Notes: generated by a model not told the origin, from the sequence alone. DNA of 64,000 nt from JBBQXK01 sp038209775 (GCA_038209775.1 JBBQXK010000002.1:91832-155831); one strand, 5' to 3'; numbered from the stretch's first letter, positions 8,760-18,553 are shown. Made by a program: numbers and translations.

Positions 8760-10571
8760 ATGAACGGATCGCGGGCGGGCATTGTGCGGATCGGGGTGTT
8801 CGCCCTGAGTGTTCTGCTGCCTGCGGGCACGGCGGGCGCGCTGGATGACCTGTCGTTCGAAGTCACTGCGGGTACTGACAAGGCGCTGATCAAGACGCTG
8901 CGCGCAGCCTCGGCCATCACGGCGGCCAGAGAGGACGACACGCTTGACGCGCAGGATGTATTTGCCGCCGGGCGGGCCGAGTACGGGCGGCTTTTGGGTG
9001 CGCTTTATGCGAACGGTTATTACTCGGGCGTCATCAGCGTGCGGATTGACGGGCGCGAGGCGGCGGATATAGCACCCCTTGACGCGCCATCGGTGATTTC
9101 GCGGGTGGTGGTGACGGTTGATCCGGGGCCGCGGTTTACCTTTGGCGCGGCGCGGGTGGGGCCGTTGGCAAGGGATACCAAACTGCCCGAAGGGTTTCGT
9201 GCGGGGCTGCCTGCCGAAAGCGGGCAGGTGTCGGCGGCGGCGGGGGCCGGGGTGGATGGATGGCGCGGCATCGGCCACGCGAAGGCGGCGGTGTCGGCAG
9301 AGGATATCGTGGCCGATCATGCGCGCCGCACGCTGGACGCCGATCTGACGCTGGACCCGGGGCCACGCCTGCGTTTTGGCAAGCTGACGGTGGTGGGGCA
9401 GGAGCGGATGCGCCTGCGCCGGGTTGTCAAGATCGCGGGCCTGCCGGAGGGTGAGGTTTATGACCCCGAAGAGTTGCAGCGCGTGGCGACACGGTTGCGG
9501 CGGACCGGGGTGTTCCGGTCGGTGACGCTGACCGAGGATGACGCCATCACCCGCCCCGACCTGTTGGGGATCACCGCGACGGTGGTCGAGGAAAAGCGGC
9601 GCCGCTATACCTTTGGCGGTGAGTTATCCAGTCTGGACGGGGTGACGCTGCGCGCGGCCTGGCTGCACCGCAACCTGCAGCGCGGTGGCGAGCGGCTGCG
9701 TCTGTCGGGCGAGATCAGCCAGATCGGCGCGCAGTCCAGCGGTGTGGACTATGCGCTGGGGGTGTCGCTGGAACGGCCGGCAACGATTGGCCCCGACATC
9801 TCGGCGACCACACATTTCGACCTGGCGCATCTGGACGAAGAGGATTTCGATTCGGACATCGCTACCGCCGGGATCGGACTGACCTGGTTTTATTCGGAGC
9901 GGCTGACCGGGCGGCTTGGCCTCGACTACAGCTATGCGCGGGTGGATGATGTGACGGGCGAGTATACGTTCCGCAACCTGTCGCTGCCGGTGGGGGTGTT
10001 GTGGGATGACCGCGACAAGCCGCTGGACGCGCGGCGGGGCACGTTCCTTGATGCCGAGATCAAGCCGTTCCTGGGGTTTGGCAGCACGGATTCGGGGTTC
10101 CGGATCAAGGCGGACGGGCGGGCCTATCGCAGTTTCGGGGTGGATGACCGGGTGACCTTTGCCGCACGGGCGCAGGTGGGGGCGGTGTTCGGGGCAGACC
10201 TTTTGCGCACGCCGCGCGCCGATCTGTTCTATTCGGGCGGCGGCGGCACGGTGCGGGGACAGCCGTACCAGTCGCTGGGCGTGGCGATCCTGCGCAATGA
10301 TTTCCAGATCGGCGGGCAGGCGTTTCTGGCGGCAAGTGTCGAGGCGCGGGTGCGCGTGACGGAACGCATCGGCGTGGTGGGGTTTGTGGACTGGGGTCAT
10401 GTGGGCGCGCTGGATTTCTTTGACGATCTGGGCGGCAGCCATGCCGGCGCCGGTCTGGGCCTGCGCTATGACACCGGGTTCGGGCCGATCCGGCTGGATG
10501 TCGCGGCCCCGGTTTCGGGCAATACCGGCGAGGGGGCGCAGGTGTATATCGGGATCGGGCAGGCGTTCTGA
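8760..10571 (+). CDS. tamA: Outer-membrane translocation and assembly protein TamA (BamA family)
   Basis: 603-residue outer-membrane protein. A signal peptide ends near residue 27 (LLPAGTAGALDD). POTRA-like domains follow, for example in LDPGPRLRFGKLTVVG, and the C-terminal half is a 16-strand-type barrel of the Omp85 family ending in the aromatic VYIGIGQAF, a typical barrel-insertion signal. TamA works with TamB to move or fold outer-membrane proteins and lipids. The stop overlaps the tamB start (TGATG), so the two are translationally coupled. The start at 8760 was chosen because it opens directly into the signal peptide. Confidence 0.9.
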   Translation: MNGSRAGIVRIGVFALSVLLPAGTAGALDDLSFEVTAGTDKALIKTLRAASAITAAREDDTLDAQDVFAAGRAEYGRLLGALYANGYYSGVISVRIDGREAADIAPLDAPSVISRVVVTVDPGPRFTFGAARVGPLARDTKLPEGFRAGLPAESGQVSAAAGAGVDGWRGIGHAKAAVSAEDIVADHARRTLDADLTLDPGPRLRFGKLTVVGQERMRLRRVVKIAGLPEGEVYDPEELQRVATRLRRTGVFRSVTLTEDDAITRPDLLGITATVVEEKRRRYTFGGELSSLDGVTLRAAWLHRNLQRGGERLRLSGEISQIGAQSSGVDYALGVSLERPATIGPDISATTHFDLAHLDEEDFDSDIATAGIGLTWFYSERLTGRLGLDYSYARVDDVTGEYTFRNLSLPVGVLWDDRDKPLDARRGTFLDAEIKPFLGFGSTDSGFRIKADGRAYRSFGVDDRVTFAARAQVGAVFGADLLRTPRADLFYSGGGGTVRGQPYQSLGVAILRNDFQIGGQAFLAASVEARVRVTERIGVVGFVDWGHVGALDFFDDLGGSHAGAGLGLRYDTGFGPIRLDVAAPVSGNTGEGAQVYIGIGQAF

Positions 10572-13500
10572 TGCGGCTGGTTCTGGCATTGATGCTGTTG
10601 CTGGTGCCCCTCACGGCCTGGGCGCAGGAGGATGACCGCGACCGGCTGACGCGGTTCCTTGAGGATAACCTGTCGGAGGCCGGGCGGGTGGTGACGGTGA
10701 CGGGATTTGCCGGCGCGCTGTCGTCGCGGGCGACTGTGCAAGAACTGACGATTGCCGATGATGCGGGCGTCTGGTTGACGCTGCGCGATGTGGTGCTGGA
10801 CTGGAACCGGCTGGCGGTGCTGCGCGGTGATATCGAGATCAACGAACTGACCGCCGCCGAGATCATCGTGGCGCGGCCCCCGGTGGCATTGCCCGATGCC
10901 ATGCCGTCGCCCGAGGCGGGCGGTTTTGCCCTGCCCGATCTGCCGGTGGCCATCCGCATCGGCAAGATTTCGGCCGCGCGGGTGGTTCTGGGCGAGGCGC
11001 TGCTGGGGCAAGAGGTGGTCGGGCGGCTGGACGCCGACATGACGCTGGCGGGGGGCGAAGGGCGGGCCAATCTGGCGATCCTGCGTGAAGGCGCGGGGCC
11101 GCAGGGGAAACTGACGCTGGCCGTGTCCTATGCCAATGCCAGCGGGCAACTGGTGGTGGCGCTGGATGCGGCAGAGGGGGCGGGCGGCATTGCGGCCACG
11201 CTTCTGGATCTGCCGGGCCAGCCTGCGGCACGGTTGAGCATCGCAGGCGCGGGGCCACTGACCGGGTTTACCGCCGACATCGGCCTGTCAACGGATGGGG
11301 TGGACCGGCTGACTGGGCAGGTCACGGTGAACGAAGCTGTTCCGGGCGAGCATCGGTTCACGGCGGACCTTGGCGGTGACCTCGCACCACTGTTCCTGCC
11401 CGACTATGCCGAGTTCTTTGGCAATGCCGTGCGGTTGCGGGCCGAGGGGGTGCAGGGGCCGCTGGGGCTGGACCTGTCGGTGCTGTCGGTGTCGGCGCGG
11501 GCGCTGGAACTGGGCGGCGCGCTGGCGCTGGCCCCGGACGGGCGTCCGTTGCGGGTGGCGCTGTATGGGCAGATGAAACTGCCCGACGGCAGTCAGGTGC
11601 TGTTGCCCATCGCGGGGCCGGTGCAGACGCGGGTGGCGTCGGCTGACCTGATCGTGGCGTTTGACGCCAACGCGGGTGAAGGGTGGACGGCGCGCACGCA
11701 GGTGGTCGGGCTGGATCGGTCGGATGTGAAGATCGACCGGCTGGCCTTGAACGGATCGGGGCGGATCACCACGAATGCGTCGCTGGGCGGCACCTTTACC
11801 TATGCCGCCGAGGGGCTGGTCCCCGCCGATGCCGCCCTTGCAGCCGCGATCGGTCCGTTCGTCAAGGGGCGGGCGGTGCTGCACAGCGCGGCGGGGACGG
11901 GGGTGCTGACCATTGGCGCGTTGACGGTCGAGGGGGAGGATTACCGGCTGACCGCGTCGGGCAATGTGCAGGGGCTTTCGTCGGGCTATGCCGTGGCGGG
12001 CCGGGCATCAGGGTCTGCCGGCGATCTTGCGCGGTTTGCCGCGCTTGCCGGGCGGCCGTTGGCGGGGGCGGCGACGTTTGACGCGAAGGGCCAAGGCAGC
12101 CTTTTGGGTGGCGATTTCGATGTGAATGCCGACATCACCGGCACTGATCTGGCCATTGGTCAGGCGGAACTGGACAACCTGTTGCGCGGCGATGCCACGG
12201 TCACGCTGTCAGCCGCACGGGGGCCGGAGGGGACGGACCTGCGGCTGCTGGACATCGCGGCCGGCCCTGCAAAGCTGACCGCGCGGGGCAAGGTGGCCAC
12301 GGCGGGCAGCAACCTGACGGCAGAGGTGGCTTTCCCCGACCTGTCGGTTCTGGGCAACGGGTATCGCGGCGGGATCGATGCGCGGGTGGTGTTTGACGGC
12401 ACACCTGTGGCGGGCAAGCTGTCGCTGGTGGGCTCGGCACGCGATCTGGTGCTGGGGCAGGGCGATCTGGACCGGCTGTTGGGCGGCGAGACGGCACTGG
12501 AGGTGGCGCTGGTTCTGGACGGCACGCGCATCGGGATCGACCGGGCAAGGGTGTCCAATGCGCAGGTCAATGCCGAGGTGACCGGCAGCTATGACCCCAC
12601 GGGCAGCGACCTGAAGGCGACATTCTCGCTGCCACGGATGGCGGTGATGGGGGCGGGCTATGGCGGTTCGCTGAATGCCGAGGGACGGTTTACCGGCACC
12701 ATTGATGCGGGTGAGATTGCGCTGGACGGCACCGGGCGCGGGTTGTCGGTGGGGCAACCCGAGGCGGACCGGCTGTTGCGCGGCGACAGCACGATACGGC
12801 TGCGGGCGGGGTTCGATGGCGGGCGTATCCGCATCGACGAGGCGCGGTTGCGCAATCCGCAGGTGGAGGTGACCGCGAACGGCAATGCCGAGGGCGCGGT
12901 GCGGCAGGTGAAAATCGAGGGGCGGCTGGTGAACCTGGCACTGCTGATCCCCGAGTTTCCGGGCCAGTTGCGCGTGTCGGGCACAGCGCGTGAGGATGCG
13001 GCGGGTTATGATCTGGACCTGCGCGCGCAGGGGCCGGGGGGGATTGACGCGACAGCCAAGGGGCGGGTGTCGCCGGGGTTCAGGCAGGCCAATCTTGCCA
13101 TCGCGGGGTCGGGACAGGCGGCGCTGGCCAATGCGTTCCTTGGCAGCCGGTCGATCTCGGGTGCCCTGGGGTTCGATCTGCGGCTGAACGGGCCGTTTGC
13201 GCTGTCGTCGCTGTCGGGGCCGGTGCGGCTGTCGGGCGGGCGGCTGAGCGACCCGGGGCTGACGTTTTCGCTGACCGACCTGAACGGCACGGCGACGTTG
13301 CAGGGGCAGTCGGCACAGATTGACCTGAACGGGGCCGTAACCAGCGGCGGGCGGGTGGCGGTTGATGGCAGCGTGGGGCTGGCGGCGCCTTATCGCGCCG
13401 ATCTGGGCGTGGTCCTGAGCGGTGTGGGTCTGCGCAATCCGCAACTGTACGAGACGGTGCTGGACGGCAACCTGCGCCTGACCGGGCCCTTGACCGGGGG

Positions 13501-14380
13501 GGCGCTGTTGGCGGGGCGGATTGATCTGGGCCAGACTGAGCTGCGCGTGCCGTCAACCGGCCTTGGTGGGGCGGGCGATCTGCCGGGGCTGCGCCATGTG
13601 AACGAACCCGCGCCGGTGCGTACGACACGCGCGCGGGCGGGGTTGCTGGGCGAGACATCGGCGGGCGGCGCGGCAGGCAGCGGGGCGATTGCGCTGGACC
13701 TGACGATCAGCGCGCCGAACCGGGTGTTCATTCGCGGCCGGGGCCTTGATGCGGAACTGGGCGGCGAGATCACCCTGCGCGGCACCACGGCGGCCATCGT
13801 GGGGTCTGGCGCGCTGGATCTGATCCGGGGGCGGCTGGCGATCCTGGGCAAGCGGCTGGTTCTGACCTCGGCAAGGCTGGCGTTTCAGGGTGACCTTGTG
13901 CCGTACCTGGAGGTGGTCGCGTCGAACGACAGTGGTGGCATCGTCAGTTCGGTGGTGATCGAGGGGCGTGCGGATGCGCCGGTGGTGCGGTTCACATCAT
14001 CGCCGGAACTGCCGGAGGAAGAGGTGCTGGCGCATCTGTTGTTCGGGCAGGGGATCGAGAACATCTCGGCCTTGCAGGCGGCGCGGCTGGCGGGGGCGGT
14101 GGCCACGCTGGCCGGACGGGGTGGCGAGGGGATTGTCGGACGGCTGCGCAAAAGTTTCGGGCTGGATGACCTTGACCTTGTGACCGACGCCGAGGGGGGG
14201 GCGACACTGAAGGCGGGCAAGTATCTGTCGGAAAAACTGTATACCGAGGTTGAGGTGCAGCAGGACGGCAGAACGCGGATCAACCTGAACCTTGATATCC
14301 GCCCCGGTGTGACGGCCCGGGGCAGCGTGGGTACCAGTGGCGATGCGGGCATCGGCATCTATCTGGAGCGCGACTACTGA
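10571..14380 (+). CDS. tamB: Translocation and assembly module protein TamB
   Basis: 1269-residue AsmA-like protein with an N-terminal signal/anchor (LVLALMLLLVPLTAWA). The long middle is built of repeated short beta-type segments rich in Gly, Ala, Leu and Asp, as in the TamB/VPS13-like lipid-conduit proteins. The C-terminal DUF490 domain is clear, with LRGTTAAIVGSGALDLIRG, EEEVLAHLLFGQ and GSVGTSGDAGIGIYLERDY. It would span the periplasm between inner membrane and TamA. Length matches the family. It is coupled to tamA by a 1-base overlap, and its end overlaps the convergent yihY gene by 7 bp. Confidence 0.93.
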   Translation: MRLVLALMLLLVPLTAWAQEDDRDRLTRFLEDNLSEAGRVVTVTGFAGALSSRATVQELTIADDAGVWLTLRDVVLDWNRLAVLRGDIEINELTAAEIIVARPPVALPDAMPSPEAGGFALPDLPVAIRIGKISAARVVLGEALLGQEVVGRLDADMTLAGGEGRANLAILREGAGPQGKLTLAVSYANASGQLVVALDAAEGAGGIAATLLDLPGQPAARLSIAGAGPLTGFTADIGLSTDGVDRLTGQVTVNEAVPGEHRFTADLGGDLAPLFLPDYAEFFGNAVRLRAEGVQGPLGLDLSVLSVSARALELGGALALAPDGRPLRVALYGQMKLPDGSQVLLPIAGPVQTRVASADLIVAFDANAGEGWTARTQVVGLDRSDVKIDRLALNGSGRITTNASLGGTFTYAAEGLVPADAALAAAIGPFVKGRAVLHSAAGTGVLTIGALTVEGEDYRLTASGNVQGLSSGYAVAGRASGSAGDLARFAALAGRPLAGAATFDAKGQGSLLGGDFDVNADITGTDLAIGQAELDNLLRGDATVTLSAARGPEGTDLRLLDIAAGPAKLTARGKVATAGSNLTAEVAFPDLSVLGNGYRGGIDARVVFDGTPVAGKLSLVGSARDLVLGQGDLDRLLGGETALEVALVLDGTRIGIDRARVSNAQVNAEVTGSYDPTGSDLKATFSLPRMAVMGAGYGGSLNAEGRFTGTIDAGEIALDGTGRGLSVGQPEADRLLRGDSTIRLRAGFDGGRIRIDEARLRNPQVEVTANGNAEGAVRQVKIEGRLVNLALLIPEFPGQLRVSGTAREDAAGYDLDLRAQGPGGIDATAKGRVSPGFRQANLAIAGSGQAALANAFLGSRSISGALGFDLRLNGPFALSSLSGPVRLSGGRLSDPGLTFSLTDLNGTATLQGQSAQIDLNGAVTSGGRVAVDGSVGLAAPYRADLGVVLSGVGLRNPQLYETVLDGNLRLTGPLTGGALLAGRIDLGQTELRVPSTGLGGAGDLPGLRHVNEPAPVRTTRARAGLLGETSAGGAAGSGAIALDLTISAPNRVFIRGRGLDAELGGEITLRGTTAAIVGSGALDLIRGRLAILGKRLVLTSARLAFQGDLVPYLEVVASNDSGGIVSSVVIEGRADAPVVRFTSSPELPEEEVLAHLLFGQGIENISALQAARLAGAVATLAGRGGEGIVGRLRKSFGLDDLDLVTDAEGGATLKAGKYLSEKLYTEVEVQQDGRTRINLNLDIRPGVTARGSVGTSGDAGIGIYLERDY

Positions 14381-15270
14381 CGCATGCCCGCCGTGCGTTC
14401 GGCATCGAACGCGGCCCCCAGCAGGAACGCATAGGCCGACAGGTAGAACCACATCAGAAGCGCCACCACGGCACCGATGGACCCGTACACCTGATTATAG
14501 CTGGAGAAGTTCGCGAAATACAGAACCAGCCCGCGTGACACCAGCGCCCAGAGAATCAGCGCGATCAACAGGCCCGGTGTGAACAGGGGATGGCGCTTGG
14601 CCGCATCGCGGTTCGGGCCGAACCGGTACAAAAGCCCGATGCCCAGCACCACAAGGCAAAGGCCGAGGCCAAGGTTCAAAAGCTGCAACAGCAGGACCTC
14701 GACGGCACCCAGCGGCAGGAAGGCCACGAGCAGCGGCACCACGACCGCCAGCGCCATCGCGGTCAGTGCCAGGGCCACAAGCACCAGCGTCAGAACCAGC
14801 GCCTGCACCTGGTGCCAGATGCCTTCGCGCCCCGGCAGGCCGTGGATCGCGTTCAGCCCCCGGATCAGTGCCGCCACCCCGGCCCGCGCCGACCACAGTG
14901 CCAACAGCGTAGACAGGAGTGTGGGCCAGCCAAGCTGGCGGTTGTTTGACAGCAAGAGGCCTTCAGCCTGGTCGCGCAACAGAGCATAAGCCTCGGTCGG
15001 CAGGAAATCTGCAAGCAGCGCAAGCTGCTGCGATATGACCACCGGATCAGCGGCAAAACCCCAGAGTGCGATGACTGCCGCCAGCGCCGGAAACACCGCG
15101 AGAAATCCAAAGAACGCGACACCAGCCGCGATCAGCCCGACTTCCCGTTCCTCGATCCGCACCCACAGGGCATAGGCCGACCGCAGGAACGGAAGGGGAC
15201 GACGGATGTGCAAGAGGCGCAGAAACGAAAAGGCCTGCCGGAGGGGCAGGCCTTTCGCAGGTCGTTTCAT
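14374..15270 (-). CDS. YihY/BrkB family inner-membrane protein
   Basis: 298-residue protein with about six membrane helices and the family pattern EREVGLIAAGVAFFGFLAVFP near residue 45, plus VYGSIGAVVALLMWFYLSAY near the end. The family (formerly annotated ribonuclease BN) has no agreed function; BrkB was linked to serum resistance in Bordetella. The first 15 codons lie on a perfect 11-bp hairpin (see separate entry), so the true start may be further downstream; no better start with a ribosome binding site is obvious. Convergent with tamB. Confidence 0.87.
   Translation of the reverse strand: MKRPAKGLPLRQAFSFLRLLHIRRPLPFLRSAYALWVRIEEREVGLIAAGVAFFGFLAVFPALAAVIALWGFAADPVVISQQLALLADFLPTEAYALLRDQAEGLLLSNNRQLGWPTLLSTLLALWSARAGVAALIRGLNAIHGLPGREGIWHQVQALVLTLVLVALALTAMALAVVVPLLVAFLPLGAVEVLLLQLLNLGLGLCLVVLGIGLLYRFGPNRDAAKRHPLFTPGLLIALILWALVSRGLVLYFANFSSYNQVYGSIGAVVALLMWFYLSAYAFLLGAAFDAERTAGMRQ
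15229..15255 (-). other. Perfect terminator-like hairpin in the first codons of yihY
   Basis: AAAGGCCTGCC (15229–15239) pairs perfectly with GGCAGGCCTTT (15245–15255), with a 5-base loop. Read on the minus strand it is followed by TCGTTTC, giving a run of four T and then three T, like an intrinsic terminator. It lies within the annotated start of yihY, where it could attenuate transcription or end the transcript of the small gene upstream (stop at 15290). Confidence 0.55.
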
Positions 15271-15289
15271 GGTGCCACGCTGACCTAAA

Positions 15290-15520
15290 TCAGTGGCTGC
15301 CCGACGTGGACGTGGCGATACCGATCACCGCGAGGACAGCGATACCGACGACCACTGCGCCGCCCACACCAAGTGCGCCCAGCGACGTAGCCGCGCCTTG
15401 GGTCGACACCACGACATCCGGTGCGCAGGCCGCTTTGCCCGTGCACGCACCTTCAGCCGAAGCGACCGAAGCAAATCCACCAAACGCCACGAGGGCGATA
15501 ACCGAAGTCAGCTTTTTCAT
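15290..15520 (-). CDS. Small secreted/membrane peptide, YjbE-like
   Basis: 76-residue protein: signal peptide ending near residue 20 (GGFASVASAEGA), a short Cys-containing segment (CTGKAACAPD), then a Gly/Ala/Val-rich hydrophobic stretch ending in STSGSH. In Escherichia coli the yjbEFGH exopolysaccharide operon starts with YjbE, a small Ala/Gly/Ser-rich exported peptide. Here a comparable peptide follows yjbH and yjbF, which suggests an equivalent, though sequence identity is not demonstrated. The start at 15520 has AAGGTGG upstream and a plausible promoter about 35–60 bases upstream. The two Cys could form a disulfide. Confidence 0.7.
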   Translation of the reverse strand: MKKLTSVIALVAFGGFASVASAEGACTGKAACAPDVVVSTQGAATSLGALGVGGAVVVGIAVLAVIGIATSTSGSH

Positions 15521-15554
15521 TTTTACCACCTTGCCGGAATGACATCTGCAATCG

Positions 15555-15582
15555 TTACTAGCACAGGCAGCAGGTGTGACAA
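15555..15582 (-). promoter_or_regulatory. Candidate promoter of the YjbE-like gene
   Basis: Read on the minus strand: TTGTCA (15582–15577), 16 bases, then TAGTAA (15560–15555). The gene start is 35 bases beyond the -10. It resembles a housekeeping sigma-70-type promoter and would allow transcription independent of yjbHF. Based on consensus match only. Confidence 0.4.
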
Positions 15583-15689
15583 AGGCCAAATGCTCTTGCT
15601 GGGGGGTCTGCGCCGGATTCTGCCACAATTGGGCAAAAAGCTGGCATAACTGCACGGTTGAGAGGCCGGATAAGAAGGGCGCCGCGCGG

Positions 15690-16349
15690 TCAATCACGCA
15701 GGCGTGACAACTGGATATGGCCCAGATCAGCCCCCATCCATTGCCGCGACTGGCGCAGCGTAGCGCCTTGGAACCAATAGTCATTGGTAAAGGTGCTGTC
15801 ACCGGCTGTGCAGGTTTCCTGCACATGGCGCGTGGCATAGCTGCGTTGGACAAAGCTGACCGTTTCGGACCCCACCACCGACATGGCGCATGCATAGCGC
15901 GACCGCAGCGTCGTCTCGTCGTCACCGATGGTCACCAGAACCCGGTCATGCGACCCCGACCCACCTGCGATTCGCGACAGTTCGGGCACGTCGGCGGTGA
16001 CCAGATCACCGCGCAGGCCACGGGTGCCAACGATCTGACCCTGCCGGATTGCCAGCGTCTTGTCATCGACCGACGACCACGTCGCGGTGTCGCCGTTCTG
16101 TTCGATCTGAAAGACCACAGCCTCGGCGCCGGTTGACACAACCTTGGCAAGGTCGGCCGGGGGCAATGGGGCAAGTTGTTCGCGGGTCAGGTTCAGAGGT
16201 GCGGCCAGTTTGGCGCGCCCCTGACCGAGTGTCGACTTGCCAAGTGTCTGAAACGTGCGGGCGGTCAGGGTTTCGTCTACATCAGACCCACATCCGGCAA
16301 GCGCCAGTCCCAGGGCAACGGTCAGCGGAAACAAACGGCGCGGCATCAT
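15690..16349 (-). CDS. yjbF: YjbF family lipoprotein
   Basis: 219-residue lipoprotein: a short leader ends in a lipobox LALAGC (Cys at residue 20), so it is probably anchored in the outer membrane. The remainder matches the YjbF/GfcB capsule-lipoprotein type, with a conserved end pattern (NDYWFQGATLRQSRQWMG). These proteins take part in exopolysaccharide export. Translation starts in the overlap ATGATG with the yjbH stop, so the two are coupled; the second ATG (16346) is an equal alternative. Contains LRSRYACAMSVVG typical of the family. Confidence 0.82.
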   Translation of the reverse strand: MMPRRLFPLTVALGLALAGCGSDVDETLTARTFQTLGKSTLGQGRAKLAAPLNLTREQLAPLPPADLAKVVSTGAEAVVFQIEQNGDTATWSSVDDKTLAIRQGQIVGTRGLRGDLVTADVPELSRIAGGSGSHDRVLVTIGDDETTLRSRYACAMSVVGSETVSFVQRSYATRHVQETCTAGDSTFTNDYWFQGATLRQSRQWMGADLGHIQLSRLRD

Positions 16350-18553
16350 TTCCAGAACCTCGACCATTGGCGATCAAGCTGCGGGGTGTGGTAGCTGCGC
16401 ACCTGTTCGTAAAGTCGCCCCTCCACCTCAAGCCGCGCGCCGCCATCGCGACCGAAGGGGCGCAGGATGGTGGTCGAAGTCCGGCGGGTGGGTTTTCCCA
16501 GCACCCAGGCGAACGGAACCTCCAGCCGGATTCCCTTGTCGAACGAACCGCTGCCGAAGTCTGCTGCGGATACGTCGGTCTTGGTGGCGAAGGCCCCGAT
16601 GCGCCAGCCATTCGCAAACTCGCGGTCGATCGACAGGGTGGCCCCCACATCGCCGGCCAGATACCGGCCCACGTCAAGCTGTACATGAAACCCGTTTGCC
16701 ACCTGATAGTAGGCCGACAGATGCCCCGTCGCCACCCGGTAGGACGACGGCCCGGATTGCGGCCCGGCGTCGGTTTCGTACAACTCGGCCGGCAGATCAA
16801 AGCCAAGACCCTGGCTGGGCGACCGCTGGGCCACATAGTTCAGTTCCACCCCAAGTGCGAGGCGGCTGTTGACCGGCTTCCACAGAACCTCGGTCGAGAC
16901 GCCGCCGAACATACGCTCAAGGTAGCCTGCCGAAACGCGGCCGTAGACATCGCGCCCAAGTTTGCCGTTCCAGTGCAGGGCCAGCGTTTCAATCGCCGTC
17001 TCACCGTCGCGGTCATAGAAATAGACAGCCGAACGGACGGGCTGAAGTCGCCCGCGGCGCGGCAGGGGCGGACGGTCGTCAAGGTTGCCGACCACCTTTT
17101 GTGTCACTGCCCCCTGCAGCGTCAGGCCCGGCAGAATCTCCAGCCGCGCCGTGCCGCGCACGCCGAGTTCGGCCTTGAACGGGTCGTTCTGGTCAAAGAG
17201 CCTGAACCGGTTGTAGGGCGCGATTGACCAGGTGAATGCCGGATACAGCGTGGGGTCGCGGAACGGGTCGGGCAGGCCCGGGCCTGCGGCGGTGATCTGG
17301 GCGCGGCTGCGGATGGCCTCTGCGCCGTCGCTTGCAAATTCCTGCGTCTCAAGATCGGACCGGCGGAGGGTGATGGCGGACAGGGCCATGCCGTTGACCA
17401 CCGGTACGATGCGGAAAGTCTCGATGCCCGGCGGCAGCACGCGGGTCATGGCGCGCGCGGCGCGGCCGATGGCCTGCGGGCCCGCATGGATACTGGTGTT
17501 GCGGATGCGCAGTTCGGCGGTGGTGGCGTCGGCGGCGAACCCTTCGACGCGGATGCCATCCTCAGCCAGAAGTTTCGCAAGGTCGCCGGACGCCTTTGCG
17601 GCACCGCCGCTGTCGGTCACGGTCCCTGTGGACCAGCCCCCCGCACCGCGCGGGCGCACCGGCAGGGGCGCGCCTTCGGAAGGACCGCCGCCGGGAAACT
17701 TGCGCGGGTTCAGCGTCAGATGCGCGACCACACCGATTTCGGTGCCGTACATCGAATAGGCACCCAGGCGAAGCCCATCGGATGCCTGATATTCGACGCC
17801 GAAATTGAACGGGCTTTTCCGGTCGAAGGTGCCGCGCAGACCGGCCTCTTCGGCGTAGACATCGCTGGAGTATTCGGCCTTGAGGCCAAACCGGTCATTG
17901 ACCTGCCATTCGACCCCCGCGAACGGCGCTGCAGGGCCGCGAAACCATTGGTCGAAGTTGAAATTGCCGCCAAAGCCGATGTCGATGGGCGGACGTTCGC
18001 CAAACGGCGACCCGATGGAACCGTAGGAACCGAGCCGCCCCCAGCCCAGTCCCGCCGTGACCTTGACACCCGGCGCCACGTTTTTGGTGGCTGCGATGTA
18101 TTCGCCCGACAGAACGCCGGTACCGGCAAAATCCTGCAGGCCAACGGTGATGGCGGGCAGATAGCGCCCCTCTTTCACAATCTGGTAGCGCAGGTCAAAG
18201 CTGCGGTCATAGTAGGTTTCAAACTGGTTGATCCCGCCGCAATCCGGCGGACAGAAGGCATCGTTCCAGTCACGCACGCCGAGAAAACGGAAGCTGGCGG
18301 AAATGCGGGGCGTTAGCTGGAACGACAGCGTTGTCCGGCTGATCGGGCCGAAATGGCTGCTGGTGATCGACAGTTGCCCGTCCGGCTGTGCCTCACCCGA
18401 GGGCATGTCGATCAGGCCGGTGGCACCATAGAGGTTCAGCGTTCCGGTCGTTTCCGCCGCGACATTTGTGCCGGAAACCAAGGCCATAAGGACTGCGCCA
18501 TATCCGGCCGCGCCCAACAGCCCGCGTGATCGTCCTGGCACGGTCATCATCAT
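16346..18553 (-). CDS. yjbH: YjbH family exopolysaccharide export protein
   Basis: 735-residue exported protein with a signal sequence (GLLGAAGYGAVLMALVSG) and the family opening LNLYGATGLIDMPSGEA. Long alternating beta segments suggest an outer-membrane barrel, and the C-terminal third keeps the YjbH pattern (RLEVPFAWVLGKPTRRT). E. coli YjbH is about 700 residues, so the length is normal. It would act with YjbF in secretion of surface polysaccharide. Three ATG codons in a row (18553, 18550, 18547) make the exact start unsure; AGG lies just upstream. It follows the capD-like gene by 96 bp on the same strand. Confidence 0.85.
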   Translation of the reverse strand: MMMTVPGRSRGLLGAAGYGAVLMALVSGTNVAAETTGTLNLYGATGLIDMPSGEAQPDGQLSITSSHFGPISRTTLSFQLTPRISASFRFLGVRDWNDAFCPPDCGGINQFETYYDRSFDLRYQIVKEGRYLPAITVGLQDFAGTGVLSGEYIAATKNVAPGVKVTAGLGWGRLGSYGSIGSPFGERPPIDIGFGGNFNFDQWFRGPAAPFAGVEWQVNDRFGLKAEYSSDVYAEEAGLRGTFDRKSPFNFGVEYQASDGLRLGAYSMYGTEIGVVAHLTLNPRKFPGGGPSEGAPLPVRPRGAGGWSTGTVTDSGGAAKASGDLAKLLAEDGIRVEGFAADATTAELRIRNTSIHAGPQAIGRAARAMTRVLPPGIETFRIVPVVNGMALSAITLRRSDLETQEFASDGAEAIRSRAQITAAGPGLPDPFRDPTLYPAFTWSIAPYNRFRLFDQNDPFKAELGVRGTARLEILPGLTLQGAVTQKVVGNLDDRPPLPRRGRLQPVRSAVYFYDRDGETAIETLALHWNGKLGRDVYGRVSAGYLERMFGGVSTEVLWKPVNSRLALGVELNYVAQRSPSQGLGFDLPAELYETDAGPQSGPSSYRVATGHLSAYYQVANGFHVQLDVGRYLAGDVGATLSIDREFANGWRIGAFATKTDVSAADFGSGSFDKGIRLEVPFAWVLGKPTRRTSTTILRPFGRDGGARLEVEGRLYEQVRSYHTPQLDRQWSRFWK

